Shown one piece after another: positions 1-7,735 of a stretch of 19,807 bases of DNA; position 1 is the stretch's first letter, and each line of letters begins with the position of its first letter. A program made the translations under genes and the position numbers. The notes under the pieces were generated by a model. The model was not told the origin of the DNA. It was given only the letters and a program-made list of their open reading frames with translations, and did not search any database. Source of the DNA: JACQWX01 sp041662295 (GTDB lineage Bacteria > Elusimicrobiota > Elusimicrobia > UBA1565 > UBA9628); the NCBI GenBank assembly GCA_041662295.1, contig JBAZSR010000046.1, forward strand, positions 1-19,807, given 5' to 3'.

Positions 1-24
1 ACGTCGGGGTCATGAGGCCCAACG

Positions 25-1830
25 GTGGAAAATAAGAATACCAAGCAGCTCCTGCTCTGGGGGCTGGCCTTCATCTTCCTCATCCTGGTCTTCCAGAACA
101 TCAAGGCCCCTCCGGTCGAGAAGGAGATCCCCTACTCCGAGTTCAAGGCCAAGGTCAAGGCCGGCGACGTGACCGAGGTCCGCGTTCGGGCCGACCTCAT
201 CCGGGGCGAGGTCAAGGACGGGGCCGGGACCAAGCGCTTCAAGACCCTGCCCATGCCGGACCTCAAGCTCGTCGAGGACATGGAGAACGCCAAGGTCCCG
301 CACTTCCAGGGCGAGCCGGACCGCAGCTGGATCATGAGCCTCCTCGTCAACGTGGGCTGGATCGTGCTCTTCTTCGGCCTGTGGTGGTTCCTGGTGGTGC
401 GGCAGGTCCAGGTCGGCGGCAAGCAGGCCATGTCCTTCGGCCGCAGCCGGGCCAGGATGGTCGACGACAAGAAGGCCAAGAAGACCACTTTCGCGGACGT
501 GGCGGGCTGCGACGAGTCCAAGGAGGAGCTCCAGGAGGTCGTCGAGTTCCTCAAGAGCCCCGAGAAGTTCCAGAAGCTCGGCGGCAAGATGCCGCGCGGG
601 GTCCTGCTCTTCGGCGCTCCGGGCACGGGCAAGACCCTGCTGGCCCGGGCGGTCGCGGGCGAGGCGGGCGTCCCCTTCTTCATGGCCTCGGCCTCGGAGT
701 TCGTGGAGATGTTCGTGGGCGTCGGGGCCTCCCGCGTGCGGGACCTCTTCGACCAGGCCAAGAAGGCCGCCCCCTCCGTCATCTTCGTCGACGAGTTGGA
801 CGCCGTCGGCCGGCACCGCTTCGCGGGCATCGGCGGAGGGCACGACGAGCGCGAGCAGACCTTGAACCAGCTCCTCATCGAGCTCGACGGCTTCGAGCAG
901 AACCAGGGCATCATCCTCATCGCCGCCACCAACCGCCCCGACGTCATCGACCCCGCTCTCCTGCGGCCGGGCCGCTTCGACCGCCAGATCTTCATCGCTC
1001 TGCCGCACCTCAAGGGCCGCGAGGAGATCCTCAAGGTCCACGCCAAGAACGTGAAGATGGCCCCGGAGGCGGACCTCGCCATCGTGGCCCGCCGCACCGT
1101 CGGCTTCTCGGGCGCGGACCTCGCCAACGTGATCAACGAGTCCGCCCTGCTCGCGGCGCGCAAGAGCAAGGAGGCCGTGGAGCTCTCCGACCTCGAGGAG
1201 TCCATCGAGCGCGTGATGGCGGGTCCGAAGAAGCGCTCGGGCCTCATGTCCGACGAGGAGAAGAAGATCGTGGCCTACCACGAGTGCGGCCACGCCCTGG
1301 TGGCCAAGCTCCTGCCGCACACGGACCCGGTCCACAAGGTCTCCATCGTCTCCCGCGGCCACGCCCTGGGATACACCCTCCAGCTCCCCAAGGAGGACAA
1401 GTACCTCACGACCCGCTCCGAGATCAACAACCGCCTGGCCGTGCTCCTGGGCGGTCGTTCCGCGGAGGAGCTGGTCTTCTCCGAGCTCACCTCGGGCGAC
1501 GCCGACGACCTGGCCAAGGCCACGGCCTTCGCCACACGCATGGTCGTGGAGTTCGGGATGAGCGACCGGGTGGGCCCGCTCTCCCTCAAGAAGCCCGAGC
1601 AGGAGATCTTCCTCGGCAGGGACATCTCCCAGAAGAACGGCTACTCGGACCGCACCGCGGAGATCATCGACGAGGAGGTCAAGCGCATCGTCGACGAGGC
1701 CCACGCCAAGGCGCGCGACCTGCTCGCGAAGAACAAGAAGCTCCTTGACGACCTCGCCTCCAAGCTCTTCGAGGTCGAGGTCCTCTCCGGAGATGAGATC
1801 GATGTCATCCTGCAGGCCGCCGTCGCCTGA
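25..1830 (+). CDS. ftsH: ATP-dependent zinc metalloprotease FtsH
   Basis: Membrane-anchored AAA+ protease that degrades misfolded membrane proteins and short-lived regulators. The 601 residues are at the short end of the family and look complete. An N-terminal membrane segment (about 8-26), a periplasmic domain and a second membrane segment (about 105-125) precede the AAA module: Walker A GAPGTGKT at 197-204, Walker B VIFVDELD at 252-259, and an arginine-finger region RPGRFDR. The protease domain has the zinc motif HECGH at 419-423 (family usually HEAGH) and a third-ligand Asp near 495 in SGDADDLAKAT. The GTG start follows GAGG at 14-17 with 7 nt spacing, and the hydrophobic anchor begins just after it. 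It heads the long + strand operon within this window and overlaps folP by 29 nt. VDELDA and HECGH are conservative variants; identity is very secure. Confidence 0.97.
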   Translation: MENKNTKQLLLWGLAFIFLILVFQNIKAPPVEKEIPYSEFKAKVKAGDVTEVRVRADLIRGEVKDGAGTKRFKTLPMPDLKLVEDMENAKVPHFQGEPDRSWIMSLLVNVGWIVLFFGLWWFLVVRQVQVGGKQAMSFGRSRARMVDDKKAKKTTFADVAGCDESKEELQEVVEFLKSPEKFQKLGGKMPRGVLLFGAPGTGKTLLARAVAGEAGVPFFMASASEFVEMFVGVGASRVRDLFDQAKKAAPSVIFVDELDAVGRHRFAGIGGGHDEREQTLNQLLIELDGFEQNQGIILIAATNRPDVIDPALLRPGRFDRQIFIALPHLKGREEILKVHAKNVKMAPEADLAIVARRTVGFSGADLANVINESALLAARKSKEAVELSDLEESIERVMAGPKKRSGLMSDEEKKIVAYHECGHALVAKLLPHTDPVHKVSIVSRGHALGYTLQLPKEDKYLTTRSEINNRLAVLLGGRSAEELVFSELTSGDADDLAKATAFATRMVVEFGMSDRVGPLSLKKPEQEIFLGRDISQKNGYSDRTAEIIDEEVKRIVDEAHAKARDLLAKNKKLLDDLASKLFEVEVLSGDEIDVILQAAVA

Positions 1831-2686
1831 ACGAGCCGTCTCCCTGCGCCGGCTCTTCGAGCCGGGGCCGGTCCCGCTCGTCATGGGGATCGTCAACGCC
1901 ACGCCCGACTCGTTCTACAGCGGCAGCCGCGCCCCGTCCCTCGACGACGCGGTCGCCTTGGCCCTGAGGATGGTCGAGGAGGGGGCGGACATCGTCGACG
2001 TCGGCGGGATGTCGACGCGTCCGGGGTCGGACCCCGTCCCCGAGTCCGTCGAGCTCAGCCGGACCATCGGGGTCATCGAACAGCTCCGCGCCCGGACCGG
2101 GGCGCCGATCTCGATCGACACCAGCCGCGCCTCGGTCGCGCGGGAGGCGCTGAGGGCGGGAGCCTCCATCCTCAACGACGTCACCGCCCTTCGGGGCGAC
2201 GCCGCCATGGCCGAGGCCGCCAAGGCGTTTTCGGCCGTCATCCTCATGCACCTCGGGGGGGCGGACCCCAGGACCATGCAGGACCATCCCCGGTACGAGG
2301 ACGTCGTCCGCGAGGTCGGGGCGTTCCTGAGGGAGAGGAAGGACTTCTTCATCCGCTCCGGCGGCGACGGGAACCGGGTCCTCGTGGACCCCGGCATCGG
2401 GTTCGGCAAGACCCTCGACCACAACCTCTCGCTCCTCAAGCACGTCGCCGAGCTTGCCGACATCGGCCCCGTCGTGCTCGGCGCGTCGCGCAAGTCCTTC
2501 CTCGGCCGCATCATGGCCCGTGGGACGGAGGCGGAATCCGTCCCGGGCCCCGAGGACCGGCTCCCGGGCTCGCTCGGGGTGGCGTGCTGGGCCGCGATGA
2601 AGGGCGTCCGGGTCCTGCGCGTCCACGACGTCCTGGAGACGCGTTGCGCCCTGGAAGCCCTGTCCCGCGTGGCGGAGGCCCCGTGA
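1802..2686 (+). CDS. folP: Dihydropteroate synthase
   Basis: Condenses p-aminobenzoate with 6-hydroxymethyl-dihydropterin diphosphate in folate synthesis (cytosolic TIM barrel). Visible motifs: MGIVNATPDSF (28-38), VDVGGMSTRPG (65-75), SIDTS (104-108, Asp106), ILNDVTALRG with Asn125, VDPGIGFGKT (195-204), GASRKSFLGR (227-236) and the terminal RVHDV. At 294 aa it is a normal full length. I chose ATG 1802 because GGAG at 1789-1792 sits 9 nt upstream; ATG 1793 and ATG 1745 are also in frame, but 1745 would add a Ser/Pro-rich tail read from inside ftsH. Its end overlaps glmM by 4 nt (GTGA). The usual GGEST signature reads GGMST here, a position the family signature leaves free. ftsH-folP-glmM is a familiar neighbourhood in several phyla. 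Confidence 0.95.
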   Translation: MSSCRPPSPERAVSLRRLFEPGPVPLVMGIVNATPDSFYSGSRAPSLDDAVALALRMVEEGADIVDVGGMSTRPGSDPVPESVELSRTIGVIEQLRARTGAPISIDTSRASVAREALRAGASILNDVTALRGDAAMAEAAKAFSAVILMHLGGADPRTMQDHPRYEDVVREVGAFLRERKDFFIRSGGDGNRVLVDPGIGFGKTLDHNLSLLKHVAELADIGPVVLGASRKSFLGRIMARGTEAESVPGPEDRLPGSLGVACWAAMKGVRVLRVHDVLETRCALEALSRVAEAP

Positions 2687-4095
2687 CGGAGCGGCTTTTC
2701 GGCACGGACGGCGTGCGCGGCATCCCGGGCCGGCACCCGCTGACCTTGGAGAACGTCCGCGCCATCGCCCGGGCCGCGGCCGGCATCCTGCTCAATCGCA
2801 GGCGGGGCGGCAACGGATGCCAGCCCTTCGTCGTCATGGGCAGCGACACGCGCGCCTCCGGGCCGGCGCTGGGCCGCGAGCTCGTGCAGGGGTTCGCGGA
2901 GTCCGGCTGCAGGACGGTCGACCTCGGGGTCGTTCCGACCCCCACGGTCTCCTATCTCGCCTCGCGGCTCGGGGCCCTGGCCGGGGTCACGGTCTCCGCC
3001 TCCCATAACCCGGCGGAGTTCAACGGCATCAAGTTCTTCATGGGCTCGGGCCTCAAGATGCCCGAGTCCCTCGAGGCTGAGATCGAGGCGCAGGTCGCCC
3101 GCTCCGCCTCCTCCGGGAGCGCCGTCCCTTCCGCGAAAGGAGGACGATCGCGCTCCAGGGACCTGGGCTCCCATGCCCAGGATGGCCGGGCCCTCGTCGG
3201 CCGCTACGTCGATTTCCTCCGCAGCGTCTTCCCGGCCCACCTGGACCTCAGCGGCATGAAGGTCGTGGCCGACTGCGCCAACGGCGCGGCCGCGGCCATC
3301 GCCCCCGGCCTGCTCGAGTCTCTGGGCGCCGAGGTCGTCAGGATCGGCTGCTCTCCCAGCGGCTCCAACATCAACAAGGGCTGCGCCGCGCTCGAGACCG
3401 AGGTCATGCGCCGCGCCGTGCTCAAGCACCGGGCCCACGCAGGGGTCTCTTTCGACGGGGACGCGGACCGCGCCATCTTTTGCGACGAGAAGGGCCGCAT
3501 CGCGGACGGCGACGCCCTCATCGCCCTGGCCGCCCTGAGGCTCGAGCGCCTGGGACTCCTCCGCGGCGACAAGGTGGTCGTGACGGTCATGACCAACCTG
3601 GGGCTCATCAAGTTCCTCGAGGACCGGGGCATCGCTTCGGTGACGGTGCCGGTCGGGGACCGCAACGTGGCCGACGCCATCGAGGCGGGAGGGCTCGCGC
3701 TGGGCGGCGAGGCCTCGGGACACATCATCTTCCGCTGCTTCGCGCCCACGGGCGACGGCATCGTGACCGCGCTCGAGACCCTCGCCGCGGTCCGGGAGGC
3801 GGGCGTCCCTTTCAGCCGGGCCCTGCCGTCCTACAAGGTCTTTCCCCAACTCCTCAAGAACGTGCCGGTCCGCAAGAGGGTGCCGGTCCGGGCCCTGCCT
3901 GGGTTCCTGAGGCGCATCAAGGGGCACGAGGCCCGCTTGAAGGGCTTCGGCCGGATCGTGGTCCGCTATTCCGGGACCGAACCGCTTTTCCGCATCATGG
4001 TCGAGGGGCCGTCCGCCGCGCTGGTGCGGCGCGTTTCCGCCGACCTGACGCACGTCTATCTTCACGAGAGCGGACAAGAGCGTCCAGTCCATTAG
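2683..4095 (+). CDS. glmM: Phosphoglucosamine mutase
   Basis: Interconverts glucosamine-6-phosphate and glucosamine-1-phosphate, the second step towards UDP-GlcNAc. The product (470 aa) starts TERLFGTDGVRG. It carries the phosphoserine loop VSASHNP with the catalytic Ser at 107, the metal loop DGDADR (Asp 258, 260, 262), the sugar-binding GEASGH (342-347) and the phosphate-binding loop RYSGTEPLFR (428-437). The GTG start at 2683 is part of a GTGA overlap with the folP stop, and GGAGG at 2674-2678 lies 4 nt upstream. A Ser/Arg-rich stretch at about 140-165 is longer than I expect between domains 1 and 2, but it does not touch the active site. GlmS lies two genes downstream and GlmU at the right edge of the window. 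Confidence 0.96.
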   Translation: MTERLFGTDGVRGIPGRHPLTLENVRAIARAAAGILLNRRRGGNGCQPFVVMGSDTRASGPALGRELVQGFAESGCRTVDLGVVPTPTVSYLASRLGALAGVTVSASHNPAEFNGIKFFMGSGLKMPESLEAEIEAQVARSASSGSAVPSAKGGRSRSRDLGSHAQDGRALVGRYVDFLRSVFPAHLDLSGMKVVADCANGAAAAIAPGLLESLGAEVVRIGCSPSGSNINKGCAALETEVMRRAVLKHRAHAGVSFDGDADRAIFCDEKGRIADGDALIALAALRLERLGLLRGDKVVVTVMTNLGLIKFLEDRGIASVTVPVGDRNVADAIEAGGLALGGEASGHIIFRCFAPTGDGIVTALETLAAVREAGVPFSRALPSYKVFPQLLKNVPVRKRVPVRALPGFLRRIKGHEARLKGFGRIVVRYSGTEPLFRIMVEGPSAALVRRVSADLTHVYLHESGQERPVH

Positions 4096-4114
4096 AGAAC
4101 GAACGGAGGAGAAC

Positions 4115-4843
4115 ATGCCTTTCGCGTCCCATTGCAAGCTCGGAGTCAACATCGACCACATCGCGACCCTGCGGCAGGCCCGCCGGGAGAGCGAGCCCGA
4201 TCCCGCCGCCGCGGCGCGGGTCTGCAAGACGGCCGGCGCGGACATGATCGTGTGCCACCTCCGCAAGGACCGGCGCCACATCCAGGATTATGACCTCTTG
4301 CGGCTCTGCGAGCTCAAGGGCGAGACCCATCTCGAGCTCTCCTCCGACCCGGAGATGGTGGCGGTCGCCCTGAAGGCCAAGCCCTCCTCCGTCTGCCTCG
4401 TCCCCGAGACGCCCCGCGAGGTGACGACCCTGGGCGGCCTGAAGTTCGGCGAGGCCGCAGACAAGGCCCTGGAGGCCGCGGTCAAGAAGCTCAAGGCCTC
4501 CGGCATCGAGGTCAGCCTCTTCATCGACCCCGACCCGGTGAGCGTCCGGCGCGCCAAGGCCCTCGGCGCCGACGCGGTGGAGCTCTGCACCACGGCCTAT
4601 GCCGCGGCGCGAGAGAAGAAGAAGGCCGCGGCCGAGCTCGAGACCCTGGCCCTGGCCGGGTATCTCGCGCACGAGATGGAGATGACGCTCCACGCCGGCC
4701 ACGCCCTGGACTACCACAACGCCCGGGCGGTCTCGCGCCTGCCGCACATGGCCTGCCTCAACATCGGCTTCGCCATCGTGTCCCGCTCCGTGTTCGTGGG
4801 GCTGAAATCGGCCGTGGCGGAGATGAAACAGCTGGTCAGCTAG
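4115..4843 (+). CDS. pdxJ: Pyridoxine 5'-phosphate synthase
   Basis: Last step of DXP-dependent vitamin B6 synthesis: joins 1-deoxyxylulose-5-phosphate with 3-amino-2-oxopropyl phosphate to make pyridoxine phosphate. The 242-aa product shows NIDHIATLRQAR (12-23), CHLRKDRRHIQD (from 47, His48), LELSSDPEM, LFIDPD, GADAVELCT and LHAGHALDYHN with His193. An excellent GGAGGA at 4105-4110 precedes ATG 4115, the strongest ribosome site of the operon. The C-terminal phosphate loop reads NIGFAIV where the family usually has NIGH, so Phe219 replaces a conserved His. It is placed between glmM and glmS, with only 3 nt before glmS. No other B6 gene is visible in the window. Confidence 0.95.
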   Translation: MPFASHCKLGVNIDHIATLRQARRESEPDPAAAARVCKTAGADMIVCHLRKDRRHIQDYDLLRLCELKGETHLELSSDPEMVAVALKAKPSSVCLVPETPREVTTLGGLKFGEAADKALEAAVKKLKASGIEVSLFIDPDPVSVRRAKALGADAVELCTTAYAAAREKKKAAAELETLALAGYLAHEMEMTLHAGHALDYHNARAVSRLPHMACLNIGFAIVSRSVFVGLKSAVAEMKQLVS

Positions 4844-4846
4844 CAG

Positions 4847-6712
4847 ATGTGCGGCATCGTCGGCTACGTCGGGGCGAGGCAGGCCGTTCCCATCCTCATG
4901 GACGGTCTGCGCCGCCTCGAGTACCGGGGCTATGACTCCGCCGGTGTCGCGGTCGTGGCCGGCGGGATCATCGAGCGCCGCCGGGCGCAGGGCAAGCTCT
5001 CCCAGCTCGACGCGCTCCTGCAGGCCTCCCCGCTGAAGGGGACGCTGGCGGTAGGCCACACCCGCTGGGCTACCCACGGCAAGCCCTCGGAGGAGAACGC
5101 CCACCCGCACACGGACTGCACCGGTTCGCTCGTGGTCATCCATAACGGCATCATCGAGAACTACCTCGAGCTCAAGGAGAAGCTCCTCGCCGCAGGCCAC
5201 AAGTTCGGGTCCGAGACCGACACCGAGGTCGTCGTGCACCTCATCGAGGAGAAGCTCAAGACCTCCGGCAAGTACGCCAAGCCCGATTTCAACGACCCGC
5301 TCCTCTTCGAATCGGTCCGGCAGGCCTTGAACGAGGTGCGCGGGGCCTACGCCCTGGCGGTGCTCTGGGCCCGGGCGCCCGGCACGATCGTCGCGGCCAA
5401 GACCTCGTCTCCGCTCGTCATCGGACTCGGTCAGGGCGAGACCTTCCTCGCCTCGGACGTGCCCGCGTTCCTCGAACACACCCGCAAGGCCGTGTTCCTC
5501 GAGGACGGCGAGATGGCGGTGCTCAAGTCCACCGGCGCCTCCTTCTTCACCCTGGCGGGACGCAAGGTCGAGAAGCCCGTGCAGGCCATCTCCTGGGACC
5601 GGACCATGGCGGAGAAGTCCGGGTACAAGCACTTCATGATCAAGGAGATCCACGAGCAGCCCGAGTCCTGCGAGGACTCCATGCGCGGCCGGCTCTTCCC
5701 TCTGCGCGACGGCGTGCTCCAGCGCGAGACAGGCCTGCCGCCCGCCGTGCTCCAGGACCTACGGCAGATCTACCTCGTGGCCTGCGGCACCGCCCACCAC
5801 GCCAGCATGATCGGCCGCTACTGGATCGAGGACCTGGCCGACGTGCCGGCCCAGGTGGAGATCGCCTCCGAGTTCCGCTACCGCCAGCACGTGCTCGGCC
5901 CCAAGGACCTCGTCGTGGCGGTCTCCCAGTCGGGCGAGACGGCCGACACCCTGGCCGCGGTGCGCTGCGCCAAGGAAAAGGGCGCCAAGGTCTTCGCCGT
6001 GTGCAACTCCGTGGGTTCGGCCATCACCCGAGCGGCTGACTACAACCTCTACACCCACTGCGGCCCCGAGTGCGGGGTGGCTTCGACCAAGGCCTTCATC
6101 GGCCAGCTCACGGCCCTGGCCCTCTTCGCGGTCCACGCCGGCATCGCGCGGGGCACGCTCAAGGAGGCGCAGGCCCGGGAGATCGTCGAGGATATGGTGC
6201 GCGTCCCCGGCCGCATCCGGGCGGCCTTGAAGCTGGAGCCCCAGATCATCGAGATCGCCAAGGCCCTGCACAAGAAGAGCAACTTCCTCTACATCGCCCG
6301 GCATCTCAACTTCCCCATCGCCATGGAGGGCGCGCTCAAGCTCAAGGAGATCTCCTACATCCACGCCGAGGGCTACGCGGCCGGCGAGCTCAAGCACGGC
6401 CCCATCGCCCTGGTGGACAGCGAGATCCCGGTCATGGTCATCGCGACCCGCTCCCGGGTCCAGGAGAAGCTCGCCTCCAACGTCATGGAGGTCCGCGCCC
6501 GCGGCGGCCAGTGCATCATCCTGGCCTCCGAGGGCGACAAGATCGAGGCCGGCAAGAACGACTGGGTCCTGCGCCTGCCCGCCATGGACGAGCTGCTCTC
6601 TCCGATCGTCAATGTGGTGCCCTTGCAGCTCCTGGCCTACCACATCGCGGTCCTGCGGGGCTGCGACGTGGATCAGCCGCGGAACCTGGCCAAGAGCGTG
6701 ACCGTCGAATAG
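4847..6712 (+). CDS. glmS: Glutamine--fructose-6-phosphate aminotransferase (isomerizing)
   Basis: Makes glucosamine-6-phosphate from fructose-6-phosphate and glutamine, the committed step of amino-sugar synthesis. The 621 residues are full length. The N-terminal class II amidotransferase domain begins MCGIVGYVG, with Cys2 as nucleophile once Met is removed, followed by RWATHGKPS, HNGIIENY and SETDTEVV. Two SIS domains follow, with LVACGTAHHAS, SQSGETADTLAA, a GPECGVASTKAF stretch and AEGYAAGELKHGPIAL; the end DQPRNLAKSVTVE is the conserved synthase tail. ATG 4847 lies 3 nt after the pdxJ stop without a clear Shine-Dalgarno sequence, so translation is probably coupled to pdxJ. There is no room for a glmS ribozyme leader. 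Confidence 0.97.
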   Translation: MCGIVGYVGARQAVPILMDGLRRLEYRGYDSAGVAVVAGGIIERRRAQGKLSQLDALLQASPLKGTLAVGHTRWATHGKPSEENAHPHTDCTGSLVVIHNGIIENYLELKEKLLAAGHKFGSETDTEVVVHLIEEKLKTSGKYAKPDFNDPLLFESVRQALNEVRGAYALAVLWARAPGTIVAAKTSSPLVIGLGQGETFLASDVPAFLEHTRKAVFLEDGEMAVLKSTGASFFTLAGRKVEKPVQAISWDRTMAEKSGYKHFMIKEIHEQPESCEDSMRGRLFPLRDGVLQRETGLPPAVLQDLRQIYLVACGTAHHASMIGRYWIEDLADVPAQVEIASEFRYRQHVLGPKDLVVAVSQSGETADTLAAVRCAKEKGAKVFAVCNSVGSAITRAADYNLYTHCGPECGVASTKAFIGQLTALALFAVHAGIARGTLKEAQAREIVEDMVRVPGRIRAALKLEPQIIEIAKALHKKSNFLYIARHLNFPIAMEGALKLKEISYIHAEGYAAGELKHGPIALVDSEIPVMVIATRSRVQEKLASNVMEVRARGGQCIILASEGDKIEAGKNDWVLRLPAMDELLSPIVNVVPLQLLAYHIAVLRGCDVDQPRNLAKSVTVE

Positions 6713-6713
6713 C

Positions 6714-7223
6714 GTGGCGAACAGCATGGAGCCGCGCGTCGGCGTGAACAAGGAATCGGTCTTCCCTCCGGACGGGCCGGCCGCTGGGGACCGGCCGCAG
6801 GCCCGCCGGCTCAGATGGTTGGGCCTCGTCGCAGGGATCTCAATCGCGGCGGGGTTCATCCTCACGAGCGCGCCCGTCCTCGACATCCTTGCCGGCGTGT
6901 CCGTGCGGTTCCAGGAGCGCCGGAGCCAGCGCGTCTCCCTGAGCGCCCTCATCGAGGAAGCCAACGCCCTCGGTCTCGATTATGCCGCCATCCGTCGCGA
7001 GCCCGCCCGGTACGTCGGCAAGCCCGTGGTCTGGTGCGTGGACCACCCGGGTTGGGGCATGGCCTATCTGGCCGGCAAGCCCTCCGATTCGCTCATCCTT
7101 GAGAACGAGTCCTCCTTTCCCATGAATTCTCCGGTCGCGGGCGGCCGGTGCAGGACCGTGGTCGCCTTGGTCGAAGGGGTCCGTCCCGAAGGGATCGTCC
7201 TGCGGTTCGTGGGGCTGCCGTGA
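6714..7223 (+). CDS. Small single-pass membrane protein of unknown function
   Basis: Not recognised. The predicted 169-aa product has a charged Pro/Arg-rich N-terminus, one hydrophobic helix at about 36-60 (LGLVAGISIAAGFILTSAPV) and then a soluble domain of about 100 residues. That domain has an EPARYVGKPVVWCVDHP segment and short alternating beta-like stretches up to LRFVGLP. The 'P-x-x-Y-x-GK-x-V' pattern followed by beta strands recalls OB-fold, tRNA_anti-like exported domains, but this is only an impression. GTG 6714 starts 1 nt after the glmS stop; ATG 6726 is an equally possible start in the same frame, and neither has a strong ribosome site. Its TGA stop (7221-7223) overlaps a GTG that opens the first 24-codon mini-ORF of the repeat array. 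Operon position suggests co-expression with glmS and acpS. Confidence 0.72.
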   Translation: MANSMEPRVGVNKESVFPPDGPAAGDRPQARRLRWLGLVAGISIAAGFILTSAPVLDILAGVSVRFQERRSQRVSLSALIEEANALGLDYAAIRREPARYVGKPVVWCVDHPGWGMAYLAGKPSDSLILENESSFPMNSPVAGGRCRTVVALVEGVRPEGIVLRFVGLP

Positions 7224-7376
7224 CCGAGCTGGGGTACCCGCCGGAGGCGGGTCAGCGAGGAAATGGTTGGAGCCCGGCAGGGCGGAAACCATGACCGAGC
7301 TGGGGTACCCGCCGGAGGCGGGTCAGCGAGGAAATGGTTGGAGCCCGGCAGGGCGGAAACCATGACAGAGTTGGGG
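7221..7376 (+). repeat. Two perfect 71-bp tandem units with paired hairpins, plus a 14-nt partial third copy
   Basis: Units 7221-7291 and 7292-7362 are identical; 7363-7376, the start of acpS, matches the first 14 nt with two changes. Each unit holds hairpin A, ACCCGCC-GGA-GGCGGGT (7236-7252 in unit 1). It also holds hairpin B, TGGTT-GGA-GCCC-GGCA-GGGC-GGA-AACCA (7264-7291), with a symmetric GGA/GGA internal loop. TGACC at the unit start can alternatively pair with GGTCA after hairpin A. Each unit can also be read as a 24-codon ORF (GTG 7220 to TGA 7294; ATG 7291 to TGA 7365). These chain through GTGA and ATGA overlaps from the upstream gene stop to the acpS start. Origin is unknown. Confidence 0.9.
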
Positions 7377-7709
7377 CTCGACATCGTGGAGATCGCCCGG
7401 GTCAAGGCCGTGGCGCAGAAGGCGCCCCGCTTCCTGACGCGAGTCTTCACTCCTGAGGAGATCGCGTACTGCAGGTCTCAGGCCAGGTCCTGGCAGCACT
7501 TCGCGGTGCGCTTCGCGGCCAAGGAGGCGGTTTGGAAGGCCCTGGGCCGGCTGGACCTGACCTTGAAGGACATCTCGGTCTCCCGCACGCCGAGGGGAAA
7601 GCCCGGGGTCCTCATCAAGGGCCGCAAGGCGCCCGAGGTCAAGGTCAGCCTGTCGCACTGCGATTCCTACGCCGCGGCCGTGGCCCTCTTTGTCGGGGAC
7701 AAGCGCTGA
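7362..7709 (+). CDS. acpS: Holo-[acyl-carrier-protein] synthase
   Basis: Transfers 4'-phosphopantetheine from CoA to the acyl carrier protein. The 115-aa product from ATG 7362 has the normal AcpS length. It shows GLDIVEI (Mg ligand Asp7), RVFTPEEIAYC, FAAKEAVWKALG (Glu55 as second ligand, Lys54) and a C-terminal VSLSHCDSYAAAVAL strand. An in-frame ATG at 7263 would add 33 residues encoded by the 71-bp repeat, without a family counterpart, so I reject it. The start ATG lies directly 3' of hairpin B of the second repeat unit and overlaps the mini-ORF stop as ATGA. Translation initiation is therefore probably affected by that structure. No clean Shine-Dalgarno sequence lies outside the hairpin. 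Confidence 0.94.
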   Translation: MTELGLDIVEIARVKAVAQKAPRFLTRVFTPEEIAYCRSQARSWQHFAVRFAAKEAVWKALGRLDLTLKDISVSRTPRGKPGVLIKGRKAPEVKVSLSHCDSYAAAVALFVGDKR

Positions 7710-7735
7710 CTTCTGGAGTCGTCGGGGGCATCGAC

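Noticed and set aside
1..15. Tail of an upstream gene ending at TGA 13-15
   Set aside because: Only five codons would be in the window, too few to support a gene.
4844..4846. glmS ribozyme/riboswitch upstream of glmS
   Set aside because: Only 3 nt separate pdxJ and glmS, leaving no space for the ribozyme.
10..5653. Very long minus strand open frames opposite ftsH, folP-glmM and pdxJ-glmS (for example 10-1902, 1915-4281, 3995-5653)
   Set aside because: They have biased Gly/Asp/Leu/Arg-rich sequence without motifs, lie fully opposite well-identified genes, and are expected at high GC where stop codons are rare.
7263..7361. Longer AcpS starting at ATG 7263
   Set aside because: The extra 33 residues come from the 71-bp repeat, have no counterpart in AcpS, and the internal ATG 7362 gives normal family length.
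7221..7362. CRISPR array
   Set aside because: The two copies are directly adjacent and identical over 71 bp, with no spacers.
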